A stretch of 64,000 bases of DNA from Larix kaempferi (GCA_027924585.1 BSBM01001138.1:13759001-13823000); one strand, 5' to 3'; shown: positions 34,715-47,484, counted from the stretch's first letter. Numbers and translations: made by a program. The notes: generated from the letters alone by a model not told the origin.

Positions 34715-35735
34715 AAAGAAAGTACAAACTTGTCTTTGATGGATCAGATTGTGAAATTTATGACCCAAATCGACATTTGATCATCAAAATACAAGTGACT
34801 AGGAACAGGATGTATCCACTAGTCATGAATTGCAGCAGCAAGGTAACCTCTTTTGCTCAAAAAGCCACTTGCATGGATGATTATCGGTTATGGCATTTTA
34901 GATATGGACATCTTCACTTTGGTGGTCTCAAGTTTTTGCAGCAGAAAAAGATGGTAAAGGGATTGCCCCCTATGAAGGAGCCAAAAAGCAGTTGTGAGTG
35001 TTGCATCATTGCAAAGCAGCACAGGGATAGCTTTCCTAAAGGTATGTCTCGAAGGGCACTTGCACCTTTAGAACTTATTCATACTGATATGGTTGGACCA
35101 ATGCAAACTCAATCGATTGGTGGAAGCTATTACTTCCCTTACATTTATTGATGATTTTAGTAGAAAAACATGGGTGTATTTCCTTCGTCAAAGGCTGAAA
35201 CTTTTGGCAAGTTCAAGGAATTTAGGGCTTTGGGTGAAAAACAGAGTGGTTATCAACTCAAAGTATTTGAGATCTGATGGAGGGGGAGAGTATGAATTAA
35301 AGGAATTTCATGATTACTACAAGCATCATGGAATCAAGAGGCAATTCACTACAAGATATACTCCTCAGCAGAATGGTATTGCGGAACGCAAGAACAAAAC
35401 CATCATGAATATGGCAAGGAGCATGCTGAAAGGAAGAAATGTGTCCCATGAATTTTGGGGAGACGCAGTGGCTTGTGCTGTTCATGTGATGAACATATCT
35501 CCCACCAAAATTGTGAAGAACAGAGTACAAGAGAAAGCATGGTCAGGTATGACTTGTAATGTTTCTCATTTCAGAGTATTTGGTTGTGTTGCTTATGCTC
35601 ATGTTCCTAAACAGCTAAGAAAAAAAGCTAGACGACAGGAGTGAGAAATGTATATTTCTTGGATACGGTGAACAAACTAAAGCCTACAAGCTGTATAACC
35701 CTATTACCAAAAAGGTTATTCTCAACAGAGATGTT
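34699..35735 (+). pseudogene. Copia integrase
   Basis: GAG-pre-integrase: LWHFRYGHLHFGGLKFLQQK and CECCIIAKQHRDSFPKG give the HHCC zinc site. Core: LELIHTDMVGPM (first Asp), FIDDFSRKTWVYFL, LRSDGGGEYELKEFHDYYKH (second Asp), TPQQNGIAERKNKTIMNMAR (Glu). Conserved INT residues are present but two frame changes (near 35120 and 35640) break it. The KARLVAKGF-type RT follows. Confidence 0.9.
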
Positions 35736-36680
35736 TTGTTAAAGGAGGAAGAGTCATGGAATGGAACCATAGACAAGGGTATGGGAGCTGCAATACCCCA
35801 ACCAGAAGATGGAGAAGATGAGGAGCTGATTGGGCAACAAGATCCAGTAGCATCTTCACCAGTAGCAAATACTCCAGAAAGAACAACTAGAAACTCAGTT
35901 CGAGGTGAAGCATCAAGTCCCCAATCAGGTAATGAATCTGATCACAGTAATAAAAAGACTAGAAGATTGACATATATTTATGATGAATTGGATGCAAATA
36001 CCAATTATGTTTTTATTTCTAGTGAACCTGTGTTTTATGAAGAGGCTGTAAAACAAGAGCATTGGGTAAATGCTATGGATGAAGAGATAGATTCCATTAA
36101 GAGAAATGATACATGGGATCTAGTTGACCTTCCAAAGAATAAGAAACCCATTCGTGTGAAGTGGGTTTATAAAACCAAACTCAATGAAAAAGGTGAGATT
36201 GATAGGTACAAGGCAAGGTTAGTAGCAAAGGGTTTCTCACAACAACCAGGAATTGATTTTGGAGAAACTTTTGCACCAGTGGCAAGATTGGACACAGTAA
36301 GAGAAGTCCTAGCAATTGCATCACATAATAAATGGAAAGTGTATCAGATGGATGTCAAGTCGGCAATTCTTGAATGGAAATTCTTGAAGAAGAAATTTAT
36401 GTGGAGCAGCCACATGGGTATGAAATAAAAGAACATGAAGACAAAGTTTACAAGTTTAAGAAAGCTCTATATGGGCTCAAGAAAGCTCCAAGAGCTTGGG
36501 TATAGCAGAGTTGATTCTTATCTGATCAAAAATGGTTTTAGCAGAAGTAGCAGCGAACCAACACTTTACACAAAGGTAAATCAACAAGGACAGATTTTAA
36601 TAGTTTGTTTGTTATGTTGATGATATGATTTTTACAGGTGACCTCTCAGTAGATGAGTTCCAGGTAGCTATGAAGAAATA
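35736..36680 (+). pseudogene. Copia reverse transcriptase
   Basis: WVYKTKLNEKGEIDRYKARL, VAKGFSQQPGIDFGETFAPV and [17 protein letters not shown] carry the first catalytic Asp. After a frameshift near 36370 come [13 protein letters not shown]-like sequence and, near 36612-36623, YVDD in a third frame. The Asp residues survive, the frame does not. Confidence 0.9.
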
Positions 36681-37574
36681 GTTGAGATGACAGACCTTGG
36701 ATTGATGAGGTTCTTTCTTGGCCTAGAAGTAGAACAGTCAGAAAAGGGTATATTTATCTCTCAAAATAAATATGCTAATGAAGTTCTTAAGCGATTCATA
36801 ATGCTTAATTGCAAAACAACACCTACACCAGTGGCAACAGGTACTAAGTTGAGCAAAGAAGATTGTAGTCCCAATGTAGATCCAACATTGTATAAGAGAC
36901 TTGTAGGAAGTCTCATGTACCTCACAGCTACGAGACCTGATATTATGTTTGCTGTCAGCTTGATTTCAAGGTTCATGGAGTCTCCCAAAGACTCGCATTG
37001 GCAAGTTGGCAAAAGGATCTTACGATATGTTTGCAGGTACTTCAAGCTATGGAATTTTATACTCAAGCACGGAGTATGATGTTTTGACAGGTTTCACTGA
37101 CAATGATTTTGCAGGAAGTTTGGATGATAGGAAGAGCACTTCCGGTCATGTTTTTCATCTTGGATTAGGGGTGATTTCATGGGCATCCAAGAAGCAGCCC
37201 ATTGTGACACTTTCATCGACAGACAGCAGAGTATGTAGCAACGAAATTAGCACCATGTCAAGTAGTCTGTTTACGCAGAGTTTTAGAAGGTCTTCAACAG
37301 AAAACAAGAAGGACCAACCACAGTTTATTGTGACAACAACTCAGCAATCGCTCTATCCAAGAACCATGTTTTTCACCAGAAAAGCAAGCACATTGATACT
37401 AGATATCACTTCATAAGAGAGATTGTGAACAATGGTGAAGTTCATGTTGAGCATTCTAAATCGATTGACCAATTGGCTGACATATTCACAAAGCCATTGG
37501 TAAAAGATATTTTTGAAATTCATAGAAATAATTTAGGCATTGTAAAAGCTGCAGTAGTCAGCAGTAGTAATTAA
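36681..37574 (+). pseudogene. Copia RT end and RNase H
   Basis: LMRFFLGLEVEQSEKGIFIS, KRLVGSLMYLTATRPDIMFA and VSLISRFMESPKDSHWQVGK end RT. RNase H shows TGFTDNDFAGSLDDRKSTSG, HVFHLGLGVISWASKKQPIV and, in another frame, CDNNSAIALSKNHVFHQKSK and IREIVNNGEVHVEH. TAA 37572 is followed at once by the PPT. At least two frameshifts. Confidence 0.9.
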
Positions 37575-37581
37575 GAGGGAG

Positions 37582-37840
37582 TGTTAGAAATAGTAATTAC
37601 TTCAGTTAGCTTTAGCTTTTACTTGAGTTACTATTTAGAAGTTCAGTTAATAAATGCAACATCATGCTTTGCATGCATGCAAAAGCTAGGTTAGAGCTTT
37701 TTAGGGTTTTCCATAAGTGTTTAAATAAACCATTACATTATTGTTTGTATTACATACGTTGATCTCCGTTTATGAATAAATATTGAAGAGCCCGTAGCTC
37801 ATTCCGCATTATCTTTGTTTATTTCTGCCTCCAACCTTCA
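37582..37840 (+). repeat. Copia 3' LTR
   Basis: Matches 32738-32994 except for roughly ten single-base differences and small indels. Confidence 0.95.
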
Positions 37841-38758
37841 ACAATGGGAATACGCCGGATTCACTCCACCACAACCATAGAGCACTACGATGAGGTATTC
37901 GGCTCAGTCCTGCACGCTAGAGTGTTCTCAGAACAATTGCAGGTGTAATCAAACCCGTATTCTCAATCTCCCAAACCGATGGCTCTCACTCCTTCACCCA
38001 CGAGGGTTCTGGTTTTTTTTCTTCTGCGTCTGAGATAGAGGGGAAAACACATTGCTTCTACCAATTTCAGAGTTCAATCACGATGGATAAATTGACTCAT
38101 TACCTGGTGATCTCAGTCTTCTTTCAATAAGGCTTAGATACATTCCAGTGATGGTTTGGGATACGAACTTATATGTAAAACCCCCAATTTACTGAAACTA
38201 GAGATGAAATGAATGAAAACAAAGAAAATTTAGTTACCATCATTCTATATTTTGAAGCCTGCAATAAATTCAGGTCTGAAAAAAAAATGCCATTCAATTC
38301 ACTAGATATTCACACCAAACAAAGATTTAAGAGGTCTCTCTCTCAAATTTTGAATTTCATGGTTTTATTCATGACAGGCTATTGCCGATTTTCCTTCCTG
38401 AGCTACCAGGTTTCCCTCCTTCTTTTTCTTTTGTATGACAGCTAGAAAAAGCTCTTCAGTTTCCCCAAGATTCTACTTTCTCAAACTGAAAAGATTTCTT
38501 TCTAGTTCTTTTAACTAACTGCTCCTAAAAAAGCTGTAACGGTCGAGCCTCCATGTAGGGAGCTGTATGTATCCAACTTATTCCTACTTAGACTGTATAA
38601 CTGACAACATACTATTTTCACATAATTTCTCATTCAATAAGATAATTTAAGTAAGTTTTCTCCTTTGATTTTCAGGTTCCCTCAATCCAGTCTCAAGCCA
38701 CAACATATGGCAAAAAACACCACATTGCTGGCTCTGCATTTGATGCTCCTGCATCAGA

Positions 38759-39541
38759 CTCCCAAGGTAAGAAAAATTATGACCTCTAATTCATATGCCT
38801 CTAATGCATAATCACCCGGTTTTCAAACCTTGTACTACAACTTTCCACTATCTTCACTTCCATTAGATTTCAGTTCTAATCTCACTCTCCCAGGCTTCCA
38901 CACCTTATGCTGCAATCTGCTATTGCATTTACCCAACACTTCTTCTTCAGCTGATGAATTAAAATAATTCATTTCTTCTTCTTCATATTACACATTCTCC
39001 TGGAATGCCTTGGCATAACTATCCACAACTCATCAATTTTCTCATCTAACTTCACTCTTTCATTTTTAATTTGTTGATTTGCTTACCTCTATCATTCTTT
39101 CATCCTGAATGTCCTTGAGAACATCTTCCTCTGCAACAATTACTTGCTGTCCCTGGAATTCAAATTCACTCCGATACTTAAATTCCTTCAGCAAATATTT
39201 CAGCAACCTAGATCTCTTGTGATGTCTTCCACATTCTTCACCATAATGCCAATCATAGCATTATGCTTCCATTATACTTTCACTTTCTATCTCAGCAATA
39301 TCGTATTGCTTGAGATCAGTCACCTTTTCCATCACACTCAGTATTTCAGACTTCAGCTGACAGTCCACAATTTCATTTTCTCTGGTTTCCTTTCAAAACA
39401 ATACCCTGTTTATCTTCACCATACTGCAACAACATAACTTCAACTTCTTTTATAAGACTTCAAATCCTCAATTCTCCCTATTTCAGGTTGATTTTTAAAA
39501 TCAATTTTTTGTTTTTGCATTCACTTTAGACTCCCCTAGAT
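38759..39541 (-). other. 3' untranslated part of the LARD-like element
   Basis: Between the charged coding-like region and the 3' LTR. A weak purine stretch (minus-strand TTGGGAGTC) touches the LTR. No coding signal. Confidence 0.5.
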
Positions 39542-41437
39542 CTACACAACGAATTCCTTACCCAGAATTATACAAAATCTCCAGACAATAAGCACCTTGC
39601 TCTGTTTACTCAAGAAATCAAAGTTTTTGACTGTTTCTTTTCCAGGTCTATCATCCTCTTTAGAGATTATTACTCTGTCACTTCCCTCAGCATTGTCTTC
39701 AAAGACAATCTTCTCCTTCTCGTCCCTTATGTAATTTTCCTTCATAACAATTCCATCATTTTCCCTTAACTCTTACTTGACATCTTGAATTTGTATTCTC
39801 TGAGTATTTAATTTTATTTCTAGAAATTTCATTTCATTGCACAACCTTACCAATTCACTTGGAATTGTCTCTGGAAATTCTGCCCAATCTCTACTGGTTT
39901 CATCACCTACCAAACAGACACCTAAAGAGTGTATCTCCTCTACTTGAGGCCCCTTATTCACAATCCTCATGCAACCTTCCTCCTCCTTTGTAACAACTAT
40001 TGATAGTTGTTCTTTACCCTGACCATCATCCAGATTAACATTTCTCAATGATTGCCCATCATTTCACAATCTCCCATAGCAATATTCAGTAATTGCTCTT
40101 CCTCCTTCATCATAAGGTTATATGAACCTTCTTCCATCTCTTGAAAAACCTGATTTTTTCCTTTCTCTTCTTCTGTGACAACACCAGAGAGTTGTCTTGC
40201 TTCAGTAAACCCTGCATTCACATACAAAACATTAGTTTTAAAATCATGAGATCCTAAGATCTCTCCAGATGATCTCACCATCAATTCTTTTAGCTGATTT
40301 GTATTGTTAGAACACTTCATCATGGTATTCTTGGATTGTAACCCACTTCATTAGTTTTCCCCAGATAACTTTTTGATTCATGCTCACATGAACAAACTTC
40401 TTTCTGCCTTATCATTCCTTTCTCAAGCTCAACTTCCTTGAGCTCTCTATCCTTCCTTAAGACTATGACTGTAGTCTCTGCCTCTGTTGCAATGCAAACC
40501 ATTGAACTCTCCTCCTTCTCTTTATCACCCATCCATAATACTCATCTCCATTACCTTCTTGAATCAACTTCTCTGGTTTACTGAATCTTTCTCTGATCTC
40601 AACAAACTCTTTGTCATTCCTCTTCTGACTTATATTCAGAATGTCCTTCAGCTGAACATCCCTCTTCACCTGACTGTAAGTCCTTCTCTATGTTCCTCAT
40701 ATGAACATGAGTAATCATCTCCTCTCTTAGATTTATGACAGTATCAATAGATTGTCTTTCTTTCCTCATAACTGAGCAATCTTCATAGCCACAACCGGCC
40801 ATCTTATCCTTTACTTGTGTGACAACTCTAAGTGACTGTCCAACATAATTCGAGCTTGTAAGACCTGCATTACATACACCAATTGTTAGTTTCAAAATCA
40901 TAAGGCTTCAAGGCCTCTTTTGTGGTCTCAAACATCAGTTCTCTCAACTGGTTCTCATCCTTCCAAGGATCCATGAAACCTTTATCTAGTCTCATGTCTT
41001 CATCCTCATCACTACTTTCACTGAGAATAGACCCTTGTTTCAGGTTCACATAAGTAAACCCGTCTTCCTCAGCACACATCCTATGCTGCAAATCACCTCC
41101 TCTGAGTTCTTCTTCTAGTTGAACTCTTGTTCCATATCTCAGCCTACTCTGTAACTGACTCCACTTGATTCTTCTTTTCTGAAGAATTACAACTATATCT
41201 ATGGTCTTCTTCACCTTTTTGTAGCAGCTCCATTAGTACATTCAGTTGTACTTTAATCTCATTAAATTCTCTATCATATTCCTCATCATTCATCCTCTTA
41301 TTTATGCCATTGACCCTGGCATCTTCTTTCATTCCCTTGTGGCTTCCCTTTGAATCCTTTACATGACTATCAACAGTCATCTTCTTCTCCTTCTTCATGT
41401 GTTGCACTGAAGCCTCTGCCATAGCAGGTCTTTCCAC
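39542..41437 (-). pseudogene. Acidic, Glu/Lys-rich repetitive protein of the LARD-like element (frameshifted)
   Basis: A chain of overlapping minus-strand frames covers 1.9 kb, changing frame at least six times. The protein would be highly charged (for example ESSDEDEDMRLDKGF, EEEKGKNQVFQEMEEG). It is built from repeated modules: QSLRVVTQVKDK, RQLSGVVTEEEKG and EQLSIVVTKEEEG are three versions of one motif (plus-strand near 40815, 40172 and 39988), and NQLRELMFETTKEALKPYDF matches NQLKELMVRSSGEILGSHDF. I recognise no gag, zinc knuckle, protease or polymerase motif. It may be a diverged Gag-like or captured protein; the function is unknown. Confidence 0.55.
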
Positions 41438-41940
41438 CTACTACATGTGCTTAATCAACTTCTACCTAAGTTCAATATTTTGGCATTACTGGTTCTCTTC
41501 ACTTAGAACCTTTAGAGCATTTTATTTGCTCTTTTCCAGGCTTTCCTCTTGCAATTCACCTTCTCTTGAGAACTCCATTGTTCTTTTTCTGTTCCAAACG
41601 ACACTTTTGCTGTGCAGGGTTCTACCACCACAACTTCTCTAATAGAGAGTCTTCTTACTTTCTATATCACAACTAACAAGTTGCAACCTTCTGCATATTG
41701 AATAACCACAATAGAAAGACTAATAAACTTACCATTTCTTCAATTGATTCTTCAACCCTGTATCTTTAGACTTTGATTGAGTTGTCCTCCTTTTTGCTTG
41801 CAAATTCTCTCACTGCAGAGCTCCTCACAGGTTCTTCCACTTTTTTAGAAATTAAAACTTGATCTGTTCTAAGTTCTGAACATCATCATTCCAAAAGAAA
41901 ACAAATCCTGTTCTGACTTCTTTTCCCAAAGCGCATACTG

Positions 41941-41953
41941 GCTCTAATACCAA
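41941..41953 (-). other. Primer-binding site of the LARD-like element
   Basis: Minus strand TGGTATTAGAGCC, 4 nt inside the LTR; one C-to-T difference from the initiator tRNA-Met site. Confidence 0.7.
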
Positions 41954-41957
41954 AATT

Positions 41958-43273
41958 GATGGCCAGGAAAATGCTTGAGTCTCAAATTCACTTACTGAGC
42001 GAGTTGGATTAGTCTGCTAACTATGGTTTCGATACAAAAAATAAGATTCAAAAACCTGTTTTCAATATTATTGTAAGCCTAACAATATTTGCAATGAAAA
42101 TCCAAGTCTTTCACTGGGGCTAAACTCTGGTGCATAGAGTACTTGATGGGAACCCTGGCCATATCGCCTTGCCATGGCTCAATAATAGAGTACTTGATGG
42201 GAACCCTGGCCATATCGCCTTGCCAATGGCTCAATACCTCGTTTTCATACCTGCATTTACTCTGTAGTCAAAGCCGTAGGCTCTAACTTCAACCAACATG
42301 CCCATGCTGCCAGAATTGGTGAGGCTTTTCCTATTCACCACCGAAGGCCCTCTAACTCTACATCTGCAACAATGGGAATACGCTGATTCACTCCACCATG
42401 ACCACAGAGCACTACGATGAGGTATTAGGCTCGGTCCTGCACACTGGAGTGTTCTCAGAACAATTGCAAGTGTAATCAAACCCGTATTCTCAATCTCCCA
42501 AACCGATGGCTCTCACTCCTTCACCCACGAGGGTTCTGGGTTTTTTTCTTCTGCGTCTAAGATAGGGGGGAAAACGCACTGCTTCTACCAATTTCAGAGT
42601 TCAATCACGATGGATAAATTAACTCATTACCTAGTGATCTCAGTCTTCTTTCAATAAGGCTCGGATACATTCCAGTGATGGTTTGGGCTACGAACTTATA
42701 TGTAAAACCCCCAATTTACTGAAACTAGAGACGAAATGAATGAAAACAAGAAAATTCAGCTACCATCGTTCTATATTTCGAAGCCTGCAATAAATTCGGA
42801 TCTGAAAAAAAAATGCCATTCAATTCACCAGTTATTCACACAAAACAAAGATTCAAGAGGTCTCTCCCTCAAATTTCAAATTCATGTTTTTATTCACGAC
42901 AGGTTATTGCCGATTTTCCTTCCTAAGCCACAGGTGTCCCTCCTTCTTTCTCTTTTGTATGACAGCTAGAAAAGCTCTTCACTTTCCCCAAGATTCTACT
43001 TGCCTAAACTGAAGAGTTTTTCTAGTTCTTTTAACTAACTGCTCGTAAAAAAGCTGTAACGAACCAGCCTCCACGTAGGGAGATGTATGTAGCCACTTAT
43101 TCCTACTTAGACTCTATAAGTGACAACATACTATTTCCACATAATTTCTCATTCAATAAGATATTCAAGTAAGTTTTCTCCTTTGATTTTCAGGTTCCCT
43201 CAGTCCAGTCTCGAGCCACAACATGTGGCAAAACAACCACATTGCTGGCTCTGCATTTGATGCTCCTACATCA
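41958..43273 (-). repeat. 5' LTR of the LARD-like element
   Basis: 1316 bp. It has a 46-48 bp internal duplication (two copies of GGGAACCCTGGCCATATCGC, near 42147 and 42198) that the other LTR lacks, which explains the length difference. Confidence 0.85.
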
Positions 43274-43278
43274 GGACA

Positions 43279-43901
43279 TTAAATAATAATTTTTTTTTTT
43301 ATAAGCATTAAGACATTATAAACATTAAATAATTCACTTCACGACATTTCATATGAGCTAAGCAGGCATGAACAATTTATTCTCAGTATACATCAAACTG
43401 TCTCTACATTGATTGAAGCTGAATGTCACCTTTTCCACTATACACTACATTTCTTTTCTAAGATGAGGGCATCATTCTTCCATATTGAACGTATTAGTCA
43501 AATTTACGGGGTTGATGTAAGTTGGCCTTGTATATGTCATGGATGTAGCATATAAATATTTCTCAAATTTTTTTTCGAGATCAATTTGATAGAATTGAAT
43601 ATATATTGTCTATTTTTTATAAGAAATTGTGTTATTTGGATATTCATATTGGTTTTCCTATTGTAAGTTCAATATATTTCTATTGTACTTTGAAGGGACT
43701 TATGTATACATATTATATTTCTTAATGCTTACAATAATAATTTGAATTATGTTAAATTTCAGTAATGATGTTATTTTTCAAATATGGTTTTTTAATATAA
43801 AATTCCTCATAATGGTGTTAACATATTTGAAAGTGACATTCTTAATTTGAGCTTTCCAACTTGTCTTCTTACTCATGTTGTATAATTTGAATTAAGAATT
43901 C
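43279..43901. other. AT-rich DNA, nothing recognised
   Basis: Continues the AT-rich array of 31700-32375 for about 60 bp, then plain AT-rich sequence. Confidence 0.4.
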
Positions 43902-45980
43902 CTTAAATAGATATTGTCACAATCATGTCTTAGTTAATGTTGTTATCTCGGTACTCATTTTTCAAGACTTGAAATATGGTTATGTTTAAATTTCATGTAA
44001 GGATGCTATAAAAATTATTTATTTACATTAAAATTGTCCCTACGATACTATCAAGCTCGAAAATAATTTGCAATATTATTATTTGAATGCCATAATATTC
44101 CATTACACTCAACTCATTCAATTATTACTTATGTATAACATCAAAAAAGGACATAATATTAAAGAGATCAATTTACATTACTAAAGTGATAAAATAATAA
44201 TATAATATGACATAAAATAATATTAAAGTTATCAAAAAATAACATAACATATAACACATATCTAAAACCAACACAACATAATGCATTACACATAACACAT
44301 ATCAAAAAGTAACATAACACATATCAAAATCTACTATTTCAACATACAAGTACACTTTAAATAATTCAAGTACCTTTCTTCTACTAATTTTTTTTTATAA
44401 GTACCTTAATAATTCATGTATCCTTATTATTCTTTTCAATATAATGAAATTTGCAGTGTATTCCACAACCTTTCAGTAGAATTGAATTAAAAAATTACTC
44501 ACATATCCTTCACATATTGTCATATAAATTTGCAAACAACCCTGGTTCCATGTGACATAACCTCTTAGTAAAATAACCATATTAAATAATTCAAATAGCA
44601 TAACCATCTCATTTCATTCATATTTAAGCAACATATCCTTCCATGTGACATCACCTCTTAGTAAAGATCGATCAAAAAAATTCAACTAGCATAACCATAT
44701 ACAAACAAAATCTCCTTCCATTCATATTTAAACAACATGTCCTTCCATGTGATGTCACCATATTAAATAATTCATATAAAATATTTCAGTAGCATAACCA
44801 TCTCCTTCCATTCATATTTAAATGGCATCTCCTTTCATGTGACATAACCTCTTAGTAATATTCATTAAAAAAATATTGTTTTATTCTACTAATGCCATAA
44901 TATAACATTTCTACAACTCTACCTCAGAATGTCGCAATGTGACATAACCATTCACCTATTTATTAAGCTCACTTATAGGTTAATCGACATCCTCATACAT
45001 CATCATAAATATTGATTGTTGTCAAACATCATAACACATAACCAATACTATTATTAAGTATTTCTTAAATAGATATTCTCAAAGTCATGTCTTAGTTAAT
45101 GTTGTTATCTCGATACTCATTTTCAATACTTGAAATATGGTTATGTTAAATTTCATGTAAGGATGCTATAATAATATTTTTACTTTAAAATTGTCCCTAC
45201 GAGATATTATTATTTGAATTCCATAATATTCCATTACACTAAACTCATTCAATTTATTTGTTATGTGTAATATCAAAAGACGACATAATATTAAAGTGAT
45301 CAATTTACATTACTAAAGTGATACAAAAACAATATAATATGACATAATATAATATTAAAGTTATCAAAAAATAACATAACACATATTTAAAACCAACACA
45401 ACATAATGCATTACACATAACACATATGGAATACTACTATTTCAACATACAAGTACTTTCAATAATTCAAGTACCTTTCTTCTACTTACTTTTTATTTAT
45501 AAGTACCTTAATAATTCATATAGCCTTATTATTCTTTACAATATAACGAAATTTGCAGTGCATTCCACAACCTTTCAGTAGAATAGAATAAAAAAATTAC
45601 TCACATCTCCTTCACCTATTGTCATATAAATTTGTAAACAACTTTAATTCCATGTGACATAACCTCTTAGTAAAATAACCATATTAAATAATTCAACTGG
45701 CATAACCATCTCATTTCATTCATATTTAAGCAACATATCCTTCCATGTGACATCACCTCTTAGTAAATATCGATAAAAAATTCAACTAGCATAACCATAT
45801 ATAAACAAATTTTCCTTCCATTTATATTTAAACATGTCCTTCGGAATGTCGCAATGTGATATAACCATTCACCTATTTATTAAGCTCACTTATAGATTCA
45901 TCGATATCCTCATACATCATCATAAATATTGATTGTTGTAAAAAATCATAGCACACAACCAATACTTTTATTAATACATT
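43902..45980. repeat. Direct tandem duplication, copies of about 1.16 and 0.92 kb
   Basis: CTTAAATAGATATT begins at 43902 and again at 45064, and the copies stay alignable to CACCTATTTATTAAGCTCAC (44953 and 45870) and beyond. The first copy is longer because it has extra sub-repeats. A third partial copy (CAATGTGACATAACCATTCA) lies near 47105. Confidence 0.85.
44546..44880. repeat. About 95-105 bp tandem sub-repeat, 3-4 copies
   Basis: Units share CCATGTGACATAACCTCTTA, AGCATAACCATCTCCTTCCA and TTCATATTTAA. They start near 44550, 44640, 44742 and 44833. The second large copy has only two. Confidence 0.75.
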
Positions 45981-46173
45981 TAATTACGTTAAATAGTAAA
46001 TTACTTCATACTAATATTTACCCTGTTTTTAGTAATTTTTAACATGAAATTATTGTGTGCACATTATATTATTCTTCTAAATAATATGTCGCAATGTGAC
46101 GTTTTTTATTATTATGGTTTACTTCGTACTGTGACATACCCTGTCGATCATGTTGCATAACATCTCACCAAAA

Positions 46174-46966
46174 TTCAACCATGGTCAACCATGATCAACT
46201 AAAGTCAACAATAGTTTACCATGGTTAACCATGGCCAACCAAAGTTAACTGAAGACCAACTAAAGTCAACTAATGTCAACCATGGTAAACTAAAGGATAT
46301 ACAAAGTCAACTAACGTGAACCATGGTAAGCCAAACTCAACCAAAGTCATCCATGGTATGACAAATTCAACCATGATCAATTAATGTTAACCATGGTAAA
46401 ACAAAGTAAACCATAGTCAACCATGGTCAACCATATTGAACCAAAGTAAACCATAAATAACTAGAGTCAACGATTGTCAACTAAAGTCAACCCTGGTCAC
46501 CTAAAGTCAACCATTACCAACCAGAGTCAACCATGGTCAATGAAAGTCAACCATGGTCAACAAAAATCAACCATGATTAACGAAAGTCAACCATGGTCAA
46601 CAATTGCCAACCATGGTCAAACATAGTCAACCATGAACAATCATTCTCAACCATAGTCAACCAATGGTTGGCCATGAACAACCAAAGTCAACCATTGTTA
46701 AACATAGTCAACCATGAGCAACCATGGTCAACCATATTCAACCATAGTAATCCATGGTCAACCATAAACAACTATAGTCAACCATGTTCAACCAATTTCA
46801 ACCATGGTCAATCATAGTGAGATATAAAGAGATATTAGTCAACCATAGTCAACCATCGTTGACCATGGTCAACCATAAAAAATAATCTTAATTCCTTTCT
46901 AATTTGTTCATGGTCAACCATGGTCAACCATGGTGGACCATAGTCAACCATAGTAAACGAAAAGTC
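46174..46966. repeat. 10-bp array of GTCAACCATG-type units, about 0.8 kb
   Basis: Dozens of near-consecutive copies of GTCAACCATG or GTCAACCAAA with a 10-bp step and occasional indels. On the minus strand each unit reads TTGACC or TTGACT, the core of the W-box bound by WRKY factors. Open frames in it are artefacts. Confidence 0.9.
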
Positions 46967-47159
46967 AACAAAACTTACTACGTCTCTTTGTCACAAAACC
47001 TGTCATGTTGCATTCTACCATGTTTCACAATGGTTAAGGATATTGCCTACCCCTTCTACTAATGTTAGAACATGAAATTTTTACAAGTTACTTCAGAATG
47101 TTGCAATGTGACATAACCATTCATCTATTTATTAACCTCACATAGACGTTTATAATATC

Positions 47160-47484
47160 TTTTATTATTATTATTGTTATTATTCTTAATATTAATGATA
47201 TTATTATTAAAAAAAATATATTATTATTATTAAAGTTGTCAATCCTTATTATAAATTATTCTCATTTATTATTGTTATAATTATATTTTCTTATTTTCAT
47301 TTACAATTATTTTAATTAATAATTAATAATTAATTAATAATAATAATTTATTGTTATTATTATTATTATTTTAATTAATTTCTTATTTTCATTTATAATT
47401 ATTATAATTAAATATATTTTTATTTATAATTATTTTTATTATTATTAAAAATTTAAAAATTGTTACTTAATAATAATAATAATA

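Larger units (their letters stand above)
32738..37840 (+). mobile_element. Ty1/copia retrotransposon, full length but frameshifted
   Basis: LTRs 32738-32994 and 37582-37840 (257 and 259 bp, roughly 95% alike by eye). The TSD ACAAT lies at 32733-32737 and 37841-37845. PBS 32998-33009, PPT GAGGGAG 37575-37581. Domain order Gag, protease, integrase, RT, RNase H is that of Ty1/copia. Good LTR agreement suggests a young insertion, yet pol has about six frame changes. It sits in the 3' LTR of the LARD-like element and so is younger than that element. Confidence 0.95.
32381..38758 (-). repeat. 3' LTR of the LARD-like element, split by copia
   Basis: Two parts, 32381-32737 and 37846-38758, together about 1270 bp, matching 41958-43273. 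The copia TSD joins the parts exactly, as the unbroken copy near 42368 (GCAACAATGGGAATACGC) shows. Confidence 0.85.
32381..43273 (-). mobile_element. Non-autonomous LTR retrotransposon (LARD-like) hosting a nested copia element
   Basis: The two LTRs match along their length: 32381-38758 (minus the nested copia element) and 41958-43273. On the plus strand both start TGATGGCCAGGAAA and end TGCATCA/TACATCA. A 5-bp TSD, GGACA, flanks the element (32376-32380 and 43274-43278). The PBS TGGTATTAGAGCC (complement of 41941-41953) is a variant of the iMet site and gives minus-strand orientation. The 3.2-kb interior has no gag, protease, RT or integrase, only a charged, repetitive coding-like region. 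Net length without the copia element is about 5.8 kb. Confidence 0.85.

Noticed and set aside
46174-46966. CRISPR-like array or coding frame (74 codons from 46593)
   Set aside because: A continuous 10-bp minisatellite with no spacers; the frame is a repeat artefact.
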